Below, piece by piece: positions 1 through 10,676 of a DNA stretch of 64,000 nt. Origin of the DNA: Homalodisca vitripennis. Its lineage: Eukaryota > Arthropoda > Insecta > Hemiptera > Cicadellidae. The notes beneath the pieces are model-generated. The model was given only the letters and a program-made list of their open reading frames with translations, was not told where the DNA came from and ran no database searches. The stretch is from contig NC_060213.1 in the NCBI RefSeq assembly GCF_021130785.1, positions 120,463,501-120,527,500 on the forward strand, read 5' to 3'. The first letter of the stretch is position 1, and each line of letters begins with the position of its first letter. The position numbers and the translations under genes were made by a program.

Positions 1-260
1 GGTTCGTTTAGGTGCCGTGAGACTGTTTCAAGTTTCAGTGTCACAGCACCTCTCGCTTTGTTCCAAAGGGGCCTTGGTGGGGACAGAGGGGATGGAGGAG
101 AATCCAACCTTGCCCCTCACCCCGCTCCCGACGACCCGCCATTACTGTCCTCTACAGCAGGGCGAGCAGTCGACAGCACAAGGCGAGGCGACACGAGATA
201 GACAATTGTCTCCTCGCACAAGAGAAGGGTCCGTGCGCATGGCGTGCGGCGGTTGTTGAT
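1..260. repeat. GC-rich repeat fragment cut by the window edge
   Basis: The first 260 bases are much richer in G and C than the AT-rich DNA that follows. Bases 7-23 carry one unit of the TTTAGGTGCCGTG-type minisatellite that is tandemly repeated at 8450-8640; this unit differs by one base from the unit near 8502. The shared unit and similar composition suggest this is the right part of a second copy of the same GC-rich element. An 80-codon open frame at 17-259 follows from the base composition and resembles no protein I know. Confidence 0.4.
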
Positions 261-1250
261 TACAACTAATAATGGCACCAAAAATTATTTACCTGGAATT
301 TGAATGAATGTTTAGGCCAAACCGCAAATCTTGCACATAATCCAATAATGTAAATTATTTGTTCATCTAATTTCATTGTGTTTTACATTTTTATATAAGT
401 TTTTATCGTCATTGGAATTAAATGTGTTCAAATCGTATATTTCGTGCACTGAAAACCGGTAATAATTTGCATTCAAATGTATATAAAAATAGGCAAAGCC
501 TTAAATCATTCATCACTTATTCAGCAATTTCCCTACGTCAGACAAAGTAAATATTTTATACACGTAAGTATCATGACTTGCATAAAAAGCAAATTTATTT
601 GGATTAAAAAGTAACATCCATAGGGAATTTCAACCATTAGAAGAACTATAGTTTAGCTTTTTAACCTCCCAATGTTCTATAACAGTGAAATTTGACTCAC
701 GAGTTTTATACTTTCAGCCGAAAAATCTAGCTATTTCATGCCAAACTGATAGATAAGTGTTATAATGAATACAAGTACTATACATATATGATGTTTTTGT
801 GAACCAAATACGAGATTACTTAAAATAAACCGAACGATGTTAGAAGCATTGAAAGACTCGACAGAGTGTAAAGCGCACAGACGATTCTTCTTTATCTTAA
901 AATCAACAGAGTTCTTATTTAGACCAATAAGAGCATATGTACCAAGTTTGAAGTCACTAAGGCCTTTATAATAAGAGTTATCGCACAGACGGACGCACAA
1001 CAAACCATTTCAATAAAGCCTTTCGATTCTTCATAAAGCGTTAATAAATAGGCGGTTCTTTACATTGCATTAAAAATATATATTTATTTTATAATTACTA
1101 TATAAACTTATAAGTCAAACTGCAATTTCTATAATTCATTCCATACAATAACGAAACTAAACCTGAGCTTTTTATAGTAAAAAAATCAAACTGTACAAAA
1201 ATGGATTATATTAGTTTTTAATATTTAACTCAATGGTGTTCTCCGTGTTA
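261..1250. other. AT-rich DNA, nothing recognised
   Basis: I see no coding region, repeat or RNA gene here. A GTAAGT donor-like site follows base 564, but the sequence before it is not convincing as an exon. Confidence 0.5.
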
Positions 1251-1255
1251 TTAAG

Positions 1256-1572
1256 ATGAGTGATTGTGCCGTTTGCGACGATCTTCTGCCTGATGTGAGT
1301 GCCTGTTTGTTCTCAATGTAAAAAAACAAATCTACACTTCGTTTGTGCTGATATTTTAGAAAGCACATGGAATCGCATGGGACAAGTACGTCGTGAATCA
1401 TGGAAGTGTAAGAACTGCTGCTCAGGTAAGAGTAAATAGCAAAAATAAAAAATTACTAAGGACATTTTGGCCAAATTACAAGAAGTTTTGTCAAAATGGA
1501 GGATACCGTTAAGGCTCAATTTGATAAATATGATATTACTTTTAAGAAACAAATGGGTGAATTTAAGGAGCC
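1256..1572 (+). pseudogene. PHD-finger ORF1 relic of a non-LTR retrotransposon
   Basis: Read with frame changes, this encodes the start of an ORF1 protein of the kind found in arthropod CR1/jockey-type retrotransposons. ATG at 1256 opens MSDCAVCDDLLPD. A one-base shift near 1305 then gives CSQC, NLHFVC, TWNRMGQVRRESWKCKNC and a stop at 1437-1439. The cysteine and histidine spacing (C-x2-C, C-x2-C, H-x2-C, C-x2-C) is that of a PHD zinc finger. After the stop the sequence resumes as a coiled-coil-like stretch, LAKLQEVLSK then MEDTVKAQFDKYD, broken by another frameshift, and ends near 1572. In such elements ORF1 is thought to bind the element RNA. The copy is dead: at least two frameshifts, one stop, and no ORF2 follows. 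Confidence 0.7.
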
Positions 1573-1912
1573 CATACGATTTTTTTTATTATTGCTTATA
1601 AATTTGTAATGCTTATAATTAAATTTTTTTTCTACATATTGTTAATGCTGCTTTATTTTAAGTAATATTATAATAATCTCGTGGTATACCATTTATTAGA
1701 TTTACACTGCTTTTGGCTAGTTTATGAATTTAGTTTAAGTGAAGACAATGTTATGGAAATATGAATTGGACAATGAACACTAAGATAATTGTAATTATGA
1801 TTCAATTGAACTCCCGCACGCGCGGCTTGAGGTGCACTGGGAGGTAAATTTTATTTATATTATGTAATTTTAGATAATAAAGAAGATTGAACTTTAACTT
1901 GAACTTGAAAAA
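1573..1912 (+). mobile_element. Probable 3-prime end of the deleted non-LTR element
   Basis: AT-rich sequence leads to a short GC-rich patch (1810-1850) and then AATAAAGAAGATTGAACTTT followed by ACTTGA repeats ending near 1909. A polyadenylation-like hexamer followed by a short repeated tail is usual for the 3-prime end of CR1/jockey-type elements. If it belongs with the ORF1 relic, the whole ORF2 has been deleted. The link is inferred from position only. Confidence 0.45.
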
Positions 1913-2357
1913 TTGATTTAAGAATATTATTTTAATATTCTATTAAAAAGTGTATATTGTTGTCTATCAATGGCATGAGTATACATTTTAAAAAGGTGAT
2001 GATGTCTAAATTCTTTCAATCTGGCTTATGGGCTTATATGAAATAATATCAATAGTACGATTACAAATAAGACCTACATATTACACGTAAAATGAATCAC
2101 AACATATTCTTATTTCGACAAATGTTTAGTAGTCCGTTGAAATGTTAAGAAATTTTATAAGAAGAGGTGGATAAAAATAGTTGGCTTGGAATATTTAACA
2201 ATTTGAAAACTATTCTAATATTGTTTCATAATCGAATTTTAACTGAGTATTTAAAAGTTGTTGACACTCAGTTCATGTTCGTAAAACAGGCAGAAACATT
2301 TTAATACAAATTAAATTTCAGAACGGTGCTTGATCAGTAGATACGTGGACAGCAAAT
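1913..2357. other. AT-rich DNA, nothing recognised
   Basis: No gene or repeat could be identified between the non-LTR relic and the TA microsatellite. Confidence 0.5.
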
Positions 2358-2365
2358 TTTTTTTA

Positions 2366-2436
2366 TATATATACTTAAATATATATATATATATACACTT
2401 TTATATATATATATACTTATATATACTAGCAGTTTT

Positions 2437-2510
<74 letters not shown>
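2366..2510. repeat. (TA)n microsatellite
   Basis: A long TA dinucleotide run with short interruptions. A 10-bp copy of the adjoining repeat head (ACTAGCAGTT, near 2426) is embedded in it, so the head was probably duplicated by slippage or unequal exchange. Open frames here on both strands are alternating Tyr/Ile and not genes. Confidence 0.95.
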
Positions 2511-2512
<2 letters not shown>

Positions 2513-3553
2513 TAGCAGTTACCCGCGGCTTCGCACGCAATTTTCTGTTGAAAAAAAAAAACTGTACAATAGATCTATGTATTCTTTTTCTATAACATAA
2601 TAAAGAGTCTAGAGATAATCTATAGTCACTCAAAGCTATTCCAATCTCCTGATCCAATTTAGATTTAAGTTAAAGAACAGAGATTTGGGATCCTGAAGTC
2701 GTAAAGCGAAACAGTTTTTATAAGATTAGTACTTCCCTCCCACATTCCATGATAATTTATTGACGTTCTTCGATGGCTTCAGTAACAATAAGAGTTAGCC
2801 TTTTTATCCCAATGACGGAAGTGTATCGTACAACTCAAAAATTGCTGCGGTCAATATGGGTCTGTTTCTGGTCGTTTAAATTCACCCCCGGTCTAATCTA
2901 TTTTTAGTTCCACAATTGATTTATGCTGTTGCGCTAACCAAAACAATGGTCTCATATGTTGGTTTCGGAATCTAACTTAGGTTAAATTTTGATGATTAAG
3001 TGATTTTGATATTTTTACCGATCGCTAAATATGTATTAGGGGTATATGCTTCAAGTATTACGGCAATATTATCTCCATTTGCTTTTCAATAACTACAGTA
3101 AAAAGGCCATACACAATGTTAAAGGAACTAAACCAGATTAGATTACGTTATGTGCAAACATTCACAGCTTTATACAATAAGGTAGTTGTTATAACAGCGT
3201 ATAAATAGCATTTCTATTGTATTAGATGGATTATTGATCATTGGCGCAATCTAAATTTAAAATTAAATAACTTCGTATTTGCAATCTACATTACACTACT
3301 GATTAAGCACTTTAAAATAATTCAATATTTACTCAAATCTAAATGTAAACACATGTTTCTGCCTCTTTGATAAACTTCAGCTGAAAGTGTTAACAGCTAC
3401 TCTAAGTGTTAATTCAGACCAAAAGCTATACCGATTCCAAATTTCAGCACAATCCGTATAGCAGTTTCAGCGTGATTCGAGGACAAACATCTTAACATAC
3501 AAACATCCAAATATCCAAACATTCAAACTTTCGCATTTATAATATTAGTGGGA
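2511..3553 (+). mobile_element. Interspersed insect repeat, full-length-looking copy
   Basis: Starts flush with the TA array as ACTAGCAGTTACCCGCGGC followed by TTCGCACGC, and ends with ACTTTCGCATTTATAATATT. From memory, both ends resemble those of a short repeat family widespread in insect genomes; its formal class (RTE-linked, SINE-like or other) I cannot settle. No coding capacity is seen. Inverted copies occur at 30003-30411 and 50346-50975. Confidence 0.6.
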
Positions 3554-3870
3554 TATATATCTTATTACAGATTGCGCCAGTAACGCACTTATAAGAGCGT
3601 GTCTTGTTTTGGCTGTTCAAAGAAAATAACAACTTGTTATGAGTCTTTATAAAAATTATTAATCAGCCTGCTATCTCTGGATTTTGGTGTATTGGCGCGA
3701 ATATCTCTCTTAGTAATGATTGCATAACAAATTTAAATTAATGTTTAAATTACATTGTCAAAGCTGAACATTCATAGATTAAAAATGAATGTATGAGACC
3801 ATGTTAAACAAGTCGTGAATCTTAAAAAGAGGATGAGGACTATTAGAACATTACTTGAAAAAAAATGAGA

Positions 3871-4080
3871 ACAAGTATACAGTAAGGCTTCAGAAGACCC
3901 ATATAACATGACATACAGTGCAAGACGTCAACATCAAAACGTATATTAACACTTTTGTTGCTGGTATATACTGAGTGAGATCGACTACTCTGTCAAAAGT
4001 GTTAATATACGTTTTGATGTTGTCGTCTTGCACTGTATGTCATGTTATATGGGTCTTCTGAAGCCTTACTGTATACTTGT
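3871..4080. repeat. Near-perfect inverted repeat, 87-nt arms
   Basis: Left arm 3871-3957 and right arm 3994-4080 are reverse complements with a single mismatch by hand alignment. They are separated by a 36-base loop. A transcript would fold into a hairpin of about 210 nt. The arms match nothing else I noticed in the window. It could be a foldback transposon, a hairpin-RNA locus giving siRNAs, or a recent local inversion-duplication. Confidence 0.9.
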
Positions 4081-4553
4081 AGACTGATTGTTGTTAAAAT
4101 TAATCTTCCTGATTTTTGAGGATCAAAAGTTATTAATTGTTTAGGACGCAATCTCAATACTTCTTAATAACTTCTGTTCCATATGATACTATTAATAACA
4201 TATCAATTTCATTGTAATCTATTTATACAGGATGTATTACATAGGAAAGAAATAAAATTTTATAACATAGAACAAAAATAGGCTTTCAATCTCGGTTTTT
4301 TATTGTATATAAAAAATTATAATTATCAGAAATAAACTCTAATTATTGCCTGGCTCACTTGCCTACATAACGGGCATTGGATATTAAACCTGGCAACCAT
4401 GCAGTGTGTCTCAGCACTCAGTGCACTGGCACAAGGCACAAGGAAAGACCACATGTGTAGACCTTTGAATCAGGCACACTGCACAGTTACGAGGCACGCA
4501 GCAGGAGTGCCCCGTGAAAAATACAACAAAATTGCAATTTGTTTTCTGAGTAA
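4081..4553. other. Probable 3-prime flank of the minus-strand retroelement
   Basis: Lies beyond the point where the minus-strand RT reading stops matching (about 4554). It contains AATAAA-type hexamers in minus orientation. A GC-richer patch at 4355-4520 keeps a frame open on both strands but looks like no known protein. Confidence 0.35.
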
Positions 4554-6550
4554 TTATAACATGCCTATTTTGTTTTTTGTTTAATCTGCAATGCTCAATA
4601 ACAATATTATATTTATTTCTGCTATTATAATTATGCAAGTTGCTAGTCAAAATTAATGATGACATGTTTTTTGTAATATACAATACTGAGTCAAAAATAT
4701 ATAAATTTATAGAAGTTTCCACCAAAGCTTAATAAAAAGTGGATCACAGTGTTCTAGTGGTTGTGATTTTGTTATTATTCTGATAGCTTTGTTTTTCAGG
4801 ATGATTTCATTAATTATGGCGCTATTACCCAATAATTTTAGGCCATACCTTGTTATTGATTAAAAATAGGCATAGTATGCAGATTTAAAATATTTTTCAG
4901 TAACACAATTTATAATACGTCTAAGTAAAAAAATTACTCTACCAAAATATTCCTAGAAATTTAGCACAAGAAAAGAAATAATTTGGTGTATCAATTGTAG
5001 GGGTTTGTCGTAAAGTAAACAAAATGTTTTGAGTTTTGACTTCATTTAGTAAAGATCCATTTGATCTAAACAACACTGAGGCTTTCTTAACTGATTCAAT
5101 GACAAGAACTTGTAGTTTGTCAAAGTTTGAACGGATATTCTAAAGAGTTGTGTCGTTAGCATATAAAAGAGATTTTAACCTAACAACGGTAGGAAATTAA
5201 TTTATATATAATAAAAACATAATAGGGCCCAGGACTGACCCTTAGGTACAAACAATCCCGATCACCAAATTGTTGGACCGATTTCCATTAATAGAAACAA
5301 ACTTTTCGCCTGCGGTTAGATAAATAGTCTTTAAAGAACTCTTTAAAGCCGGATTCCCATTAATACCGTAATAGTTAAGTTTTAAGGCCCTGCTCAAGTC
5401 AAAAATATGTTACCTGAGCAAAGGCTTTAATGTCAAAAGTGTTTAGGACCTCCTTAATTAGTGAATAAATTGCATCAATGGTGTATTTACCTCTTCTATT
5501 GTAATAAATTTAGATTGATGTTATTTTCCAGATACGCAAAAGGTTCATCATGTAAAACAGTTTTCTGTTATTACAGGACAGGTAAAATTTATACTGGGCA
5601 ATAGCTCTCAGGGAAACTCCTAGACCCTTTCTTAAGAATCGGGCAGATATACATATAGTTAATGGGTTCAAAAACGTATGGTAAATTCGTTAAAATATAT
5701 TGTTAGATTTGTTATAAATGTCTTTGCGTTCTGAGTCTTTAACTCTTTTGACAGCTTTAATGACCTCATCAATTGAGACTTCTACAAAGATAAATGTTTT
5801 TCTTTCAAAATATGGTAATTTCTTATTAAGTTCATTCTATTAACATGAGGCTTTATGATACTACCCTTTATTTGGTGTTAACCGAATTGATAAAACAAAT
5901 GGTTTAAGTTACCTGGAGTGATATTTATTGATAATGTCGATTGAGATTCTAAATGTTTGTATTTTCGTTTATCTGCACCGAAAACGCCTTATACTGGCGT
6001 TAAAAACCTCTCCCCAGGCCTTATATTGGTTACTGCTATTTTATATTTTTGCGACATTGTGAGTTCGCATCTTCTACGGACTTTTTATAACATTTCTAGA
6101 GATTTAAATAGTTAACACGAAGCCTGTCACTAGTAGAAAGTTTTGTCAATTTCTAAAAAAAAAAAAAAATTCTTTAATTTGGTCCAGTTCCCCACTATAC
6201 CAATAATTTTGATTTCGACCTTTAATCTCACTAACTGTGGAACGTTGTTTTTTCACTGTAGAGTAAAATGTTTATTTATGAACTGAAATGGAGAAATATG
6301 CATGAACGAGTTTTTAGGTAGAGAATACTCTTCCATTACTAAGTACGACATTCCAATCATGTAAAAACAAATGGTTTGTCAGATCATCAATAGAGGATTC
6401 TTGAAAGATTAAAATAAAATGTGTCACTTGTACTTTTGGATTTAGCAAGGTTTTAGATGTTCCAGACAAAGTATTCTTTTGGACTTTTTAAAACAAACCC
6501 ATTACGATCCGAGAAAGAAAAATAAAGATGTTGCATGAAATAACCTGATC
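4554..6550 (-). pseudogene. Decayed CR1/jockey-type non-LTR reverse transcriptase
   Basis: Translating the minus strand with many frame changes gives the landmarks of a CR1/jockey-superfamily ORF2 in order. An endonuclease-RT linker (SSIDDLTNHLFLHDW) lies near 6380, and RT block 1 (VSIDEVIKAVKRVKDSERKD) near 5760. RGKYTIDAIYSLIKEVL and AFAQVTYF lie near 5420-5500, GSVLGP near 5240, YANDTTL at about 5145-5166, and the C-terminal NLYIFDSVLYITKNMSSL at 4650-4710. The polymerase YADD motif reads YAND, so one catalytic aspartate is lost, and stops and frameshifts are frequent. The element would copy its RNA at a nicked target; this copy cannot. The sequence after residues RHVI of the last frame is not recognisable. 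Confidence 0.85.
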
Positions 6551-6736
6551 TAGGCAGACTAAAAAACATTATCAAGACAATGGGCTCCCCAAGTTTACAA
6601 AGGAAGTTTACAAGTAAGGAAGGGAAGTTTACAAAGCAAAACGTAGTTTTTTATAGCGGGTACTACTTCCATGAAAACGAGTAATCTAGGTTTATCTTCT
6701 TTAACATACGTTGTATAATCAATTTATATGACGAGA

Positions 6737-6740
<4 letters not shown>

Positions 6741-6768
<28 letters not shown>
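6741..6768. repeat. (TG)n microsatellite
   Basis: Uninterrupted TG repeat of about 14 units in otherwise AT-rich DNA. Confidence 0.95.
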
Positions 6769-6771
<3 letters not shown>

Positions 6772-7074
6772 TTTAAACTTTTTTCGGATAGCGGGAAGAT
6801 GAAAAATAATAATATACTTTTTCTAGGGTTTGAAATTTTATATTTCAGTCGCTATAATAGTTAATCTTCATAAAGACGCTATTGATTTTCTGTGAAAGTT
6901 ATGAGGCATGTGTGTGCCACATTTTATGTACATAGGACATAGGGAAGGTCTTCTAAGAATTCCAAGTCCATTTCTACCCCTATGGGTGGATTATATTAAT
7001 GAAAGATGTAGTTATTGCTATGTATAATACACTGTATAATTCAAAATAAATATTTAAAGCACCTATGAGCAAAA

Positions 7075-7510
7075 GATATAAGGCAGAAATTACAGGATGG
7101 TTTACTAGAAAGGAGTCACTTTAGTTCAGACATGAAAAAGTTGAACTTCTAGTGACAGTCAAGCTCCACGCGATTGAACTAATATGGGCTTAAATTAATT
7201 TACATATCGCAAAAATAATAAGTCGTTCACTATTAATTCTATCACAAAATTTGTAAAGAAGCTTTGGAAAAGACTACGCCTGATTGTTGGATGAAAGTTG
7301 TAGAGAATATAAAAATAGTTATAGATAACGCTTGAACCAATGAATGATTGCTGGGGGAGGCTGTAGAGAGACTACTAATATTTTGACTGAGGGACAGAAA
7401 CTCGTCGGAAGACTGTGTCAGTGAACATGAGGTAAACAGTGAAAATATAACACCGATAACAAAGACGATGGTGATAGGATTATGGAAGGTATTCGGCCGC
7501 TTCGCTTTGA
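7075..7510 (+). pseudogene. C-terminal fragment of a Tc1/mariner-type DDE transposase
   Basis: In shifting frames the plus strand reads KAEITGWFTRKESL, MKKVELLVTVKL, IELIWA, then after a frameshift NNKSFTINSITK, then EALEKTTPDCWMKVVENIK and VSEHEVNSENITPI. IELIWA matches the N-P-I-E-L-I-W-A-Q-I-K block around the last catalytic acidic residue of IS630/Tc1/mariner-related transposases. The helical KTTPDCW segment and acidic C-terminal tail also fit that family. The N-terminal DNA-binding region and first catalytic aspartates are absent, a segment before IELIWA appears deleted, and there are several stops. No terminal inverted repeats were found. Confidence 0.65.
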
Positions 7511-8285
7511 GGAATATTAATTTCCCTCAAATTATCCGTTATTGAATTTACAAATATAAGTTTAATTAAATGTTTGTTTTGGGTAAATGGATAATGTAAT
7601 TGCCTTTCCTTAAATTAATATATTTAGCAGAATCATACAAGCCTAATTTAAACATTTTCCTGTTGTGGTTTGTGTGAAAATAAAACTGTCGATATTTTAT
7701 TTTGTGATTTTGGCACACGGGGCAAGTTGGTATGTGTGTTTCATTAAGCCATAATGTATTAAGGTTCCGGCACAGTTACTGTGTACCTCGCGTGTTCTGC
7801 ACCCTCACTTATAAGTAAAGACTATTAGTAATAAGCATTGCGTGATTTATAAATAAATAAAAGTCTAATGAGTTTCCCAAAAAACTTGTTACGCCTTTAA
7901 TTATTAACTTAGAACTCTGAATTATCCGTATGTCGTTCTTTAAGAGACATACAACAAATGATATTATTATATTTTTAACTGTAATTATTTTTGAATTAGG
8001 AGGAGTTAAATTGGAGAAAGCTTAAATTTAAAAGAAAACTTTGTTTTTCTTCATATTTTTGATTATCACAATCAATAAACATATCTAAAATATCTCACTT
8101 TCGCTATAATATATAGATTAATACTACCTAAGCCGTCAAACTTTTTCAGATGTAATAAAGGGGTATATTTTAATGTGGTAGACGTTTTAAGTGAGATGTT
8201 TAGTGTGTGTGAGAGAGGTCGCCGGGATCCGGTAAAAATAACATAATATGTCATAATATAAATTCCTAAACGAAACGTCCACCGC
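7511..8285. other. AT-rich DNA, nothing recognised
   Basis: No gene, repeat or splice-flanked frame was identified. Confidence 0.5.
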
Positions 8286-8780
8286 CTTCAATTCTTCCAG
8301 CGAGCGCGTTAATGCAACCCGCACAGCACGTGTCAATAACCAACTCAGAGCTCTCCCCTAACCACGCGACTCAACGGACGGTCGCCCACTGGCCAGTGGC
8401 CACGGACAGTGGTGGCGGCCTACCCCTCCGGCGATCCCCACCACTCCCTTTTAGGTGGTGTGATATTAGGTGCTATAAAACTCCAGCACGATCTTTAGGT
8501 GCCGTGCGACTCTCGGGCATTTCCTTAGGTGCTGTGAGATTAGGTACTATAATATTAGGTGCTATGAGAATCGGTGCTATTAGACGGTTAAATTTTAGGT
8601 GCTGTGAGATTAGGTGCTATTAGATTAGGTGCTGTGAACCCCCACGACGGGAGGTCCTCCATAGCATGTTGCACCTGTCAATGACCCATTGTCTCAAATG
8701 TGACGAGGGTGCAATAAAACCAACACTCCCTCGCCCCTCGGTTCGAGCCGTGAGCCTGCCAGGCTCAAGGAAGTCCTCGC
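8286..8780. mobile_element. GC-rich island, probably transposon-derived
   Basis: An abrupt 500-bp GC-rich block inside AT-rich DNA. It contains the 15-bp minisatellite at 8450-8640, then a segment with AATAAA at 8713, CCTCGGTTCGAGCCG (a tRNA B-box-like match) and GAGCCTGCCAGGCTC, a perfect short palindrome. The shared unit at bases 7-23 shows the sequence is repeated in the genome. A 103-codon open frame at 8312-8623 runs through the minisatellite and is compositional. An untranslated end of a retroelement is my best guess. Confidence 0.45.
8450..8640 (+). repeat. Minisatellite, 15-bp unit TTAGGTGCTGTGAGA
   Basis: About ten degenerate units, for example TTAGGTGCTGTGAGAT, TAGGTGCTATGAGA and TTAGGTGCCGTGCGA, with a few longer spacers. 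Each unit includes TTAGG, the insect telomere pentamer, but the 15-bp period and divergence argue against telomeric origin. Confidence 0.9.
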
Positions 8781-9665
8781 CGAATATTTATATTGTTTGA
8801 GTTTATCCTACTCCTGAAATCAGATTGTTTTCTAAAAGTGTCTATTTTATTGCTAATATAACTATCAGAACTGTTTATAAAATTTTGTGTATAAAGTTAA
8901 AAGTGTTTTAATTTTTATATTAATGATGAACTTCTAAACGAGAATAATAAATTTACATGAATTGTTAACATAATGTTATTTATTCCTCGGGTAAACTACC
9001 TTTATTTCAATGTATAATGTTGTATATAGGTAGATTAAAATAAAGAATCAAAGATACAAATTTCTTATAAACTGTGACTAGTGTGACAATGAACATTTTA
9101 AAATTATCTGGTTACTTTCAAATGACAAAACTACTTGCTGACGCTTTCAATGGAGTGTTTTTACAATTAAGTACACATAACCAAAATAAACTATTAAAAT
9201 GATAAACAATATCCATCTATAAAACAGTACAGAAATCTGCTAGATGAGGAGTAGTATAAAAATAGCACAAAGCTAAGGCAGTTTCCGGGTAGCCTACAGC
9301 TGACTTCACACAGTCCACAGATCTCACAGATAGATAACGATGAAACGTTCTCTATCAAATTTGATTCGTTCCATTTCACCCATGACATTGTACTCAACTA
9401 ACAAAGTATAATAGAAAACGGTGGATTAATTATAAAAAATATTTTAAATCAAATTACACGTTATTGTTTTACAACCTATCTAAGTTATAAGGAGGAAAGA
9501 GGGCCTAGACAGGCAAATATCTATATCGTTATTAATGTATCATGTTTACCTTTTTACTTAGTAATATAAGCCTCTCAATTTAACCTTATATAACGTTGAA
9601 TAAATTTGAAAATTGCATTTAAATGTTTGATCGGCAGGTTTAGTGAGACGTGTTTTCTTGTCTAG
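8781..9665. other. AT-rich DNA, nothing recognised
   Basis: Open frames here, including a 67-codon minus-strand one at 9194-9397, show no family resemblance or splice context. Confidence 0.5.
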
Positions 9666-9734
9666 TACCGTGCGGGCTGGAAGAGTTTTGAGCACTTTGT
9701 CACCCAAGTTCCTTTGGCCCGGTTCCTTTTTTAG
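9666..9734 (+). CDS. Possible terminal exon, unknown protein
   Basis: The pyrimidine-rich acceptor GTTTTCTTGTCTAG ends at 9665. Directly after it 22 codons stay open (YRAGWKSFEHFVTQVPLA then RFLF) and stop at 9732-9734. This patch is far richer in G and C than its surroundings. The in-frame TAG just upstream coincides with the acceptor itself, as expected if coding starts there. AATAAA follows near 9929. No matching upstream exon was found and the protein is not recognised. Confidence 0.3.
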   Translation, partial: YRAGWKSFEHFVTQVPLARFLF

Positions 9735-10670
9735 AACTTCTTAACATTCTTGAACCAGATAAAACTCTCCAGCGGCCCACCTCAACCATGACGTTTAGAC
9801 TCATTTCGTATACTCTATTGCTTTTAATCTGGTTAATAGGTTATCTTCAAATACGGATTTACTGGCTTTAGAGTTTTGGTAAGGAATACAAATTAACATA
9901 ACAAGATTATAAGAATATGTGCATTTAAATAAATGTCTATGTTAAGCAAAAGCCATAAATAATTTCATATAGGTCAGTTCATCGCTAAACATATTTCTAT
10001 TCAGACTAAAATTGTAACCGATTTGATTGCGTTTGATGGGAACTAATTGTGTATGCAATATTTTTCAAAGTACACAATTGCGTAACTGATGACTTGAGTT
10101 GTTACTCTGAGTTGCCAATTTTAATGGATAACGTTTTTAACCTGTATAGTCTACCAAATATTCTAAGGAGGCTTCAACGGGAGCGCCCAACACCGGAAGT
10201 TCCTTTCCTTTCCCACGCGTATAAACTTACTGTAGGCTATCGCTTAAAATTTCGTTGAGTACGTTCTACACTTACCGCACGGTAATTTTTTAATTAAACC
10301 TAGGGTTTATTGCCTTTGTTATGATTCTATTGTTTACTAATATTGAAAGGTTTATGATATTCTGTACAGGCCTACACCTGCACAAAACACAGATGTTTTG
10401 CAAATTGTTGTGTAGTAAAAAATCAGGTTACAGAGTTATTTTAAATTTGGGTTAACAGGTGGGAAAATCTGAAGATTTTGTTAATGTGACTTGTACCTTA
10501 GCGGGTTATTACACGCTATTAGCACAAAGCAAATAAAAAAAACAATTTGGGTTATTGTTGATAAGCCGGTTATAGTGGGAATATCATATTTTTTCGTATT
10601 CGAAAAGTGGCTAGTCGAAAGGCTCGAATTCATAGCGAAGATTGACAGAAATTGAACGCTGAGCACTATG
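9735..10670. other. Non-coding or unresolved DNA
   Basis: A 69-codon plus-strand frame at 10049-10258 ends in a protein-like stretch (NILRRLQRERPTPEVPFL) over a local GC rise, but it lacks a convincing start or splice site and I do not call it a gene. Confidence 0.4.
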
Positions 10671-10676
10671 GTAAAC

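Noticed and set aside
2330..2657. Open frames over the TA microsatellite on both strands
   Set aside because: They encode alternating Tyr and Ile from the TA repeat and cross into unrelated repeat DNA.
4411..4725. 104-codon minus-strand frame as a host gene
   Set aside because: Its first half is the C-terminal part of a non-LTR ORF2 continuous with the RT relic upstream.
8450..8640. Interstitial telomere (TTAGG) array
   Set aside because: TTAGG occurs once per 15-bp unit with other bases between; there is no run of the pentamer.
8738..8755. B-box GGTTCGAGCC as evidence of a tRNA gene
   Set aside because: No A box, anticodon arm or acceptor stem was found at the right distance.
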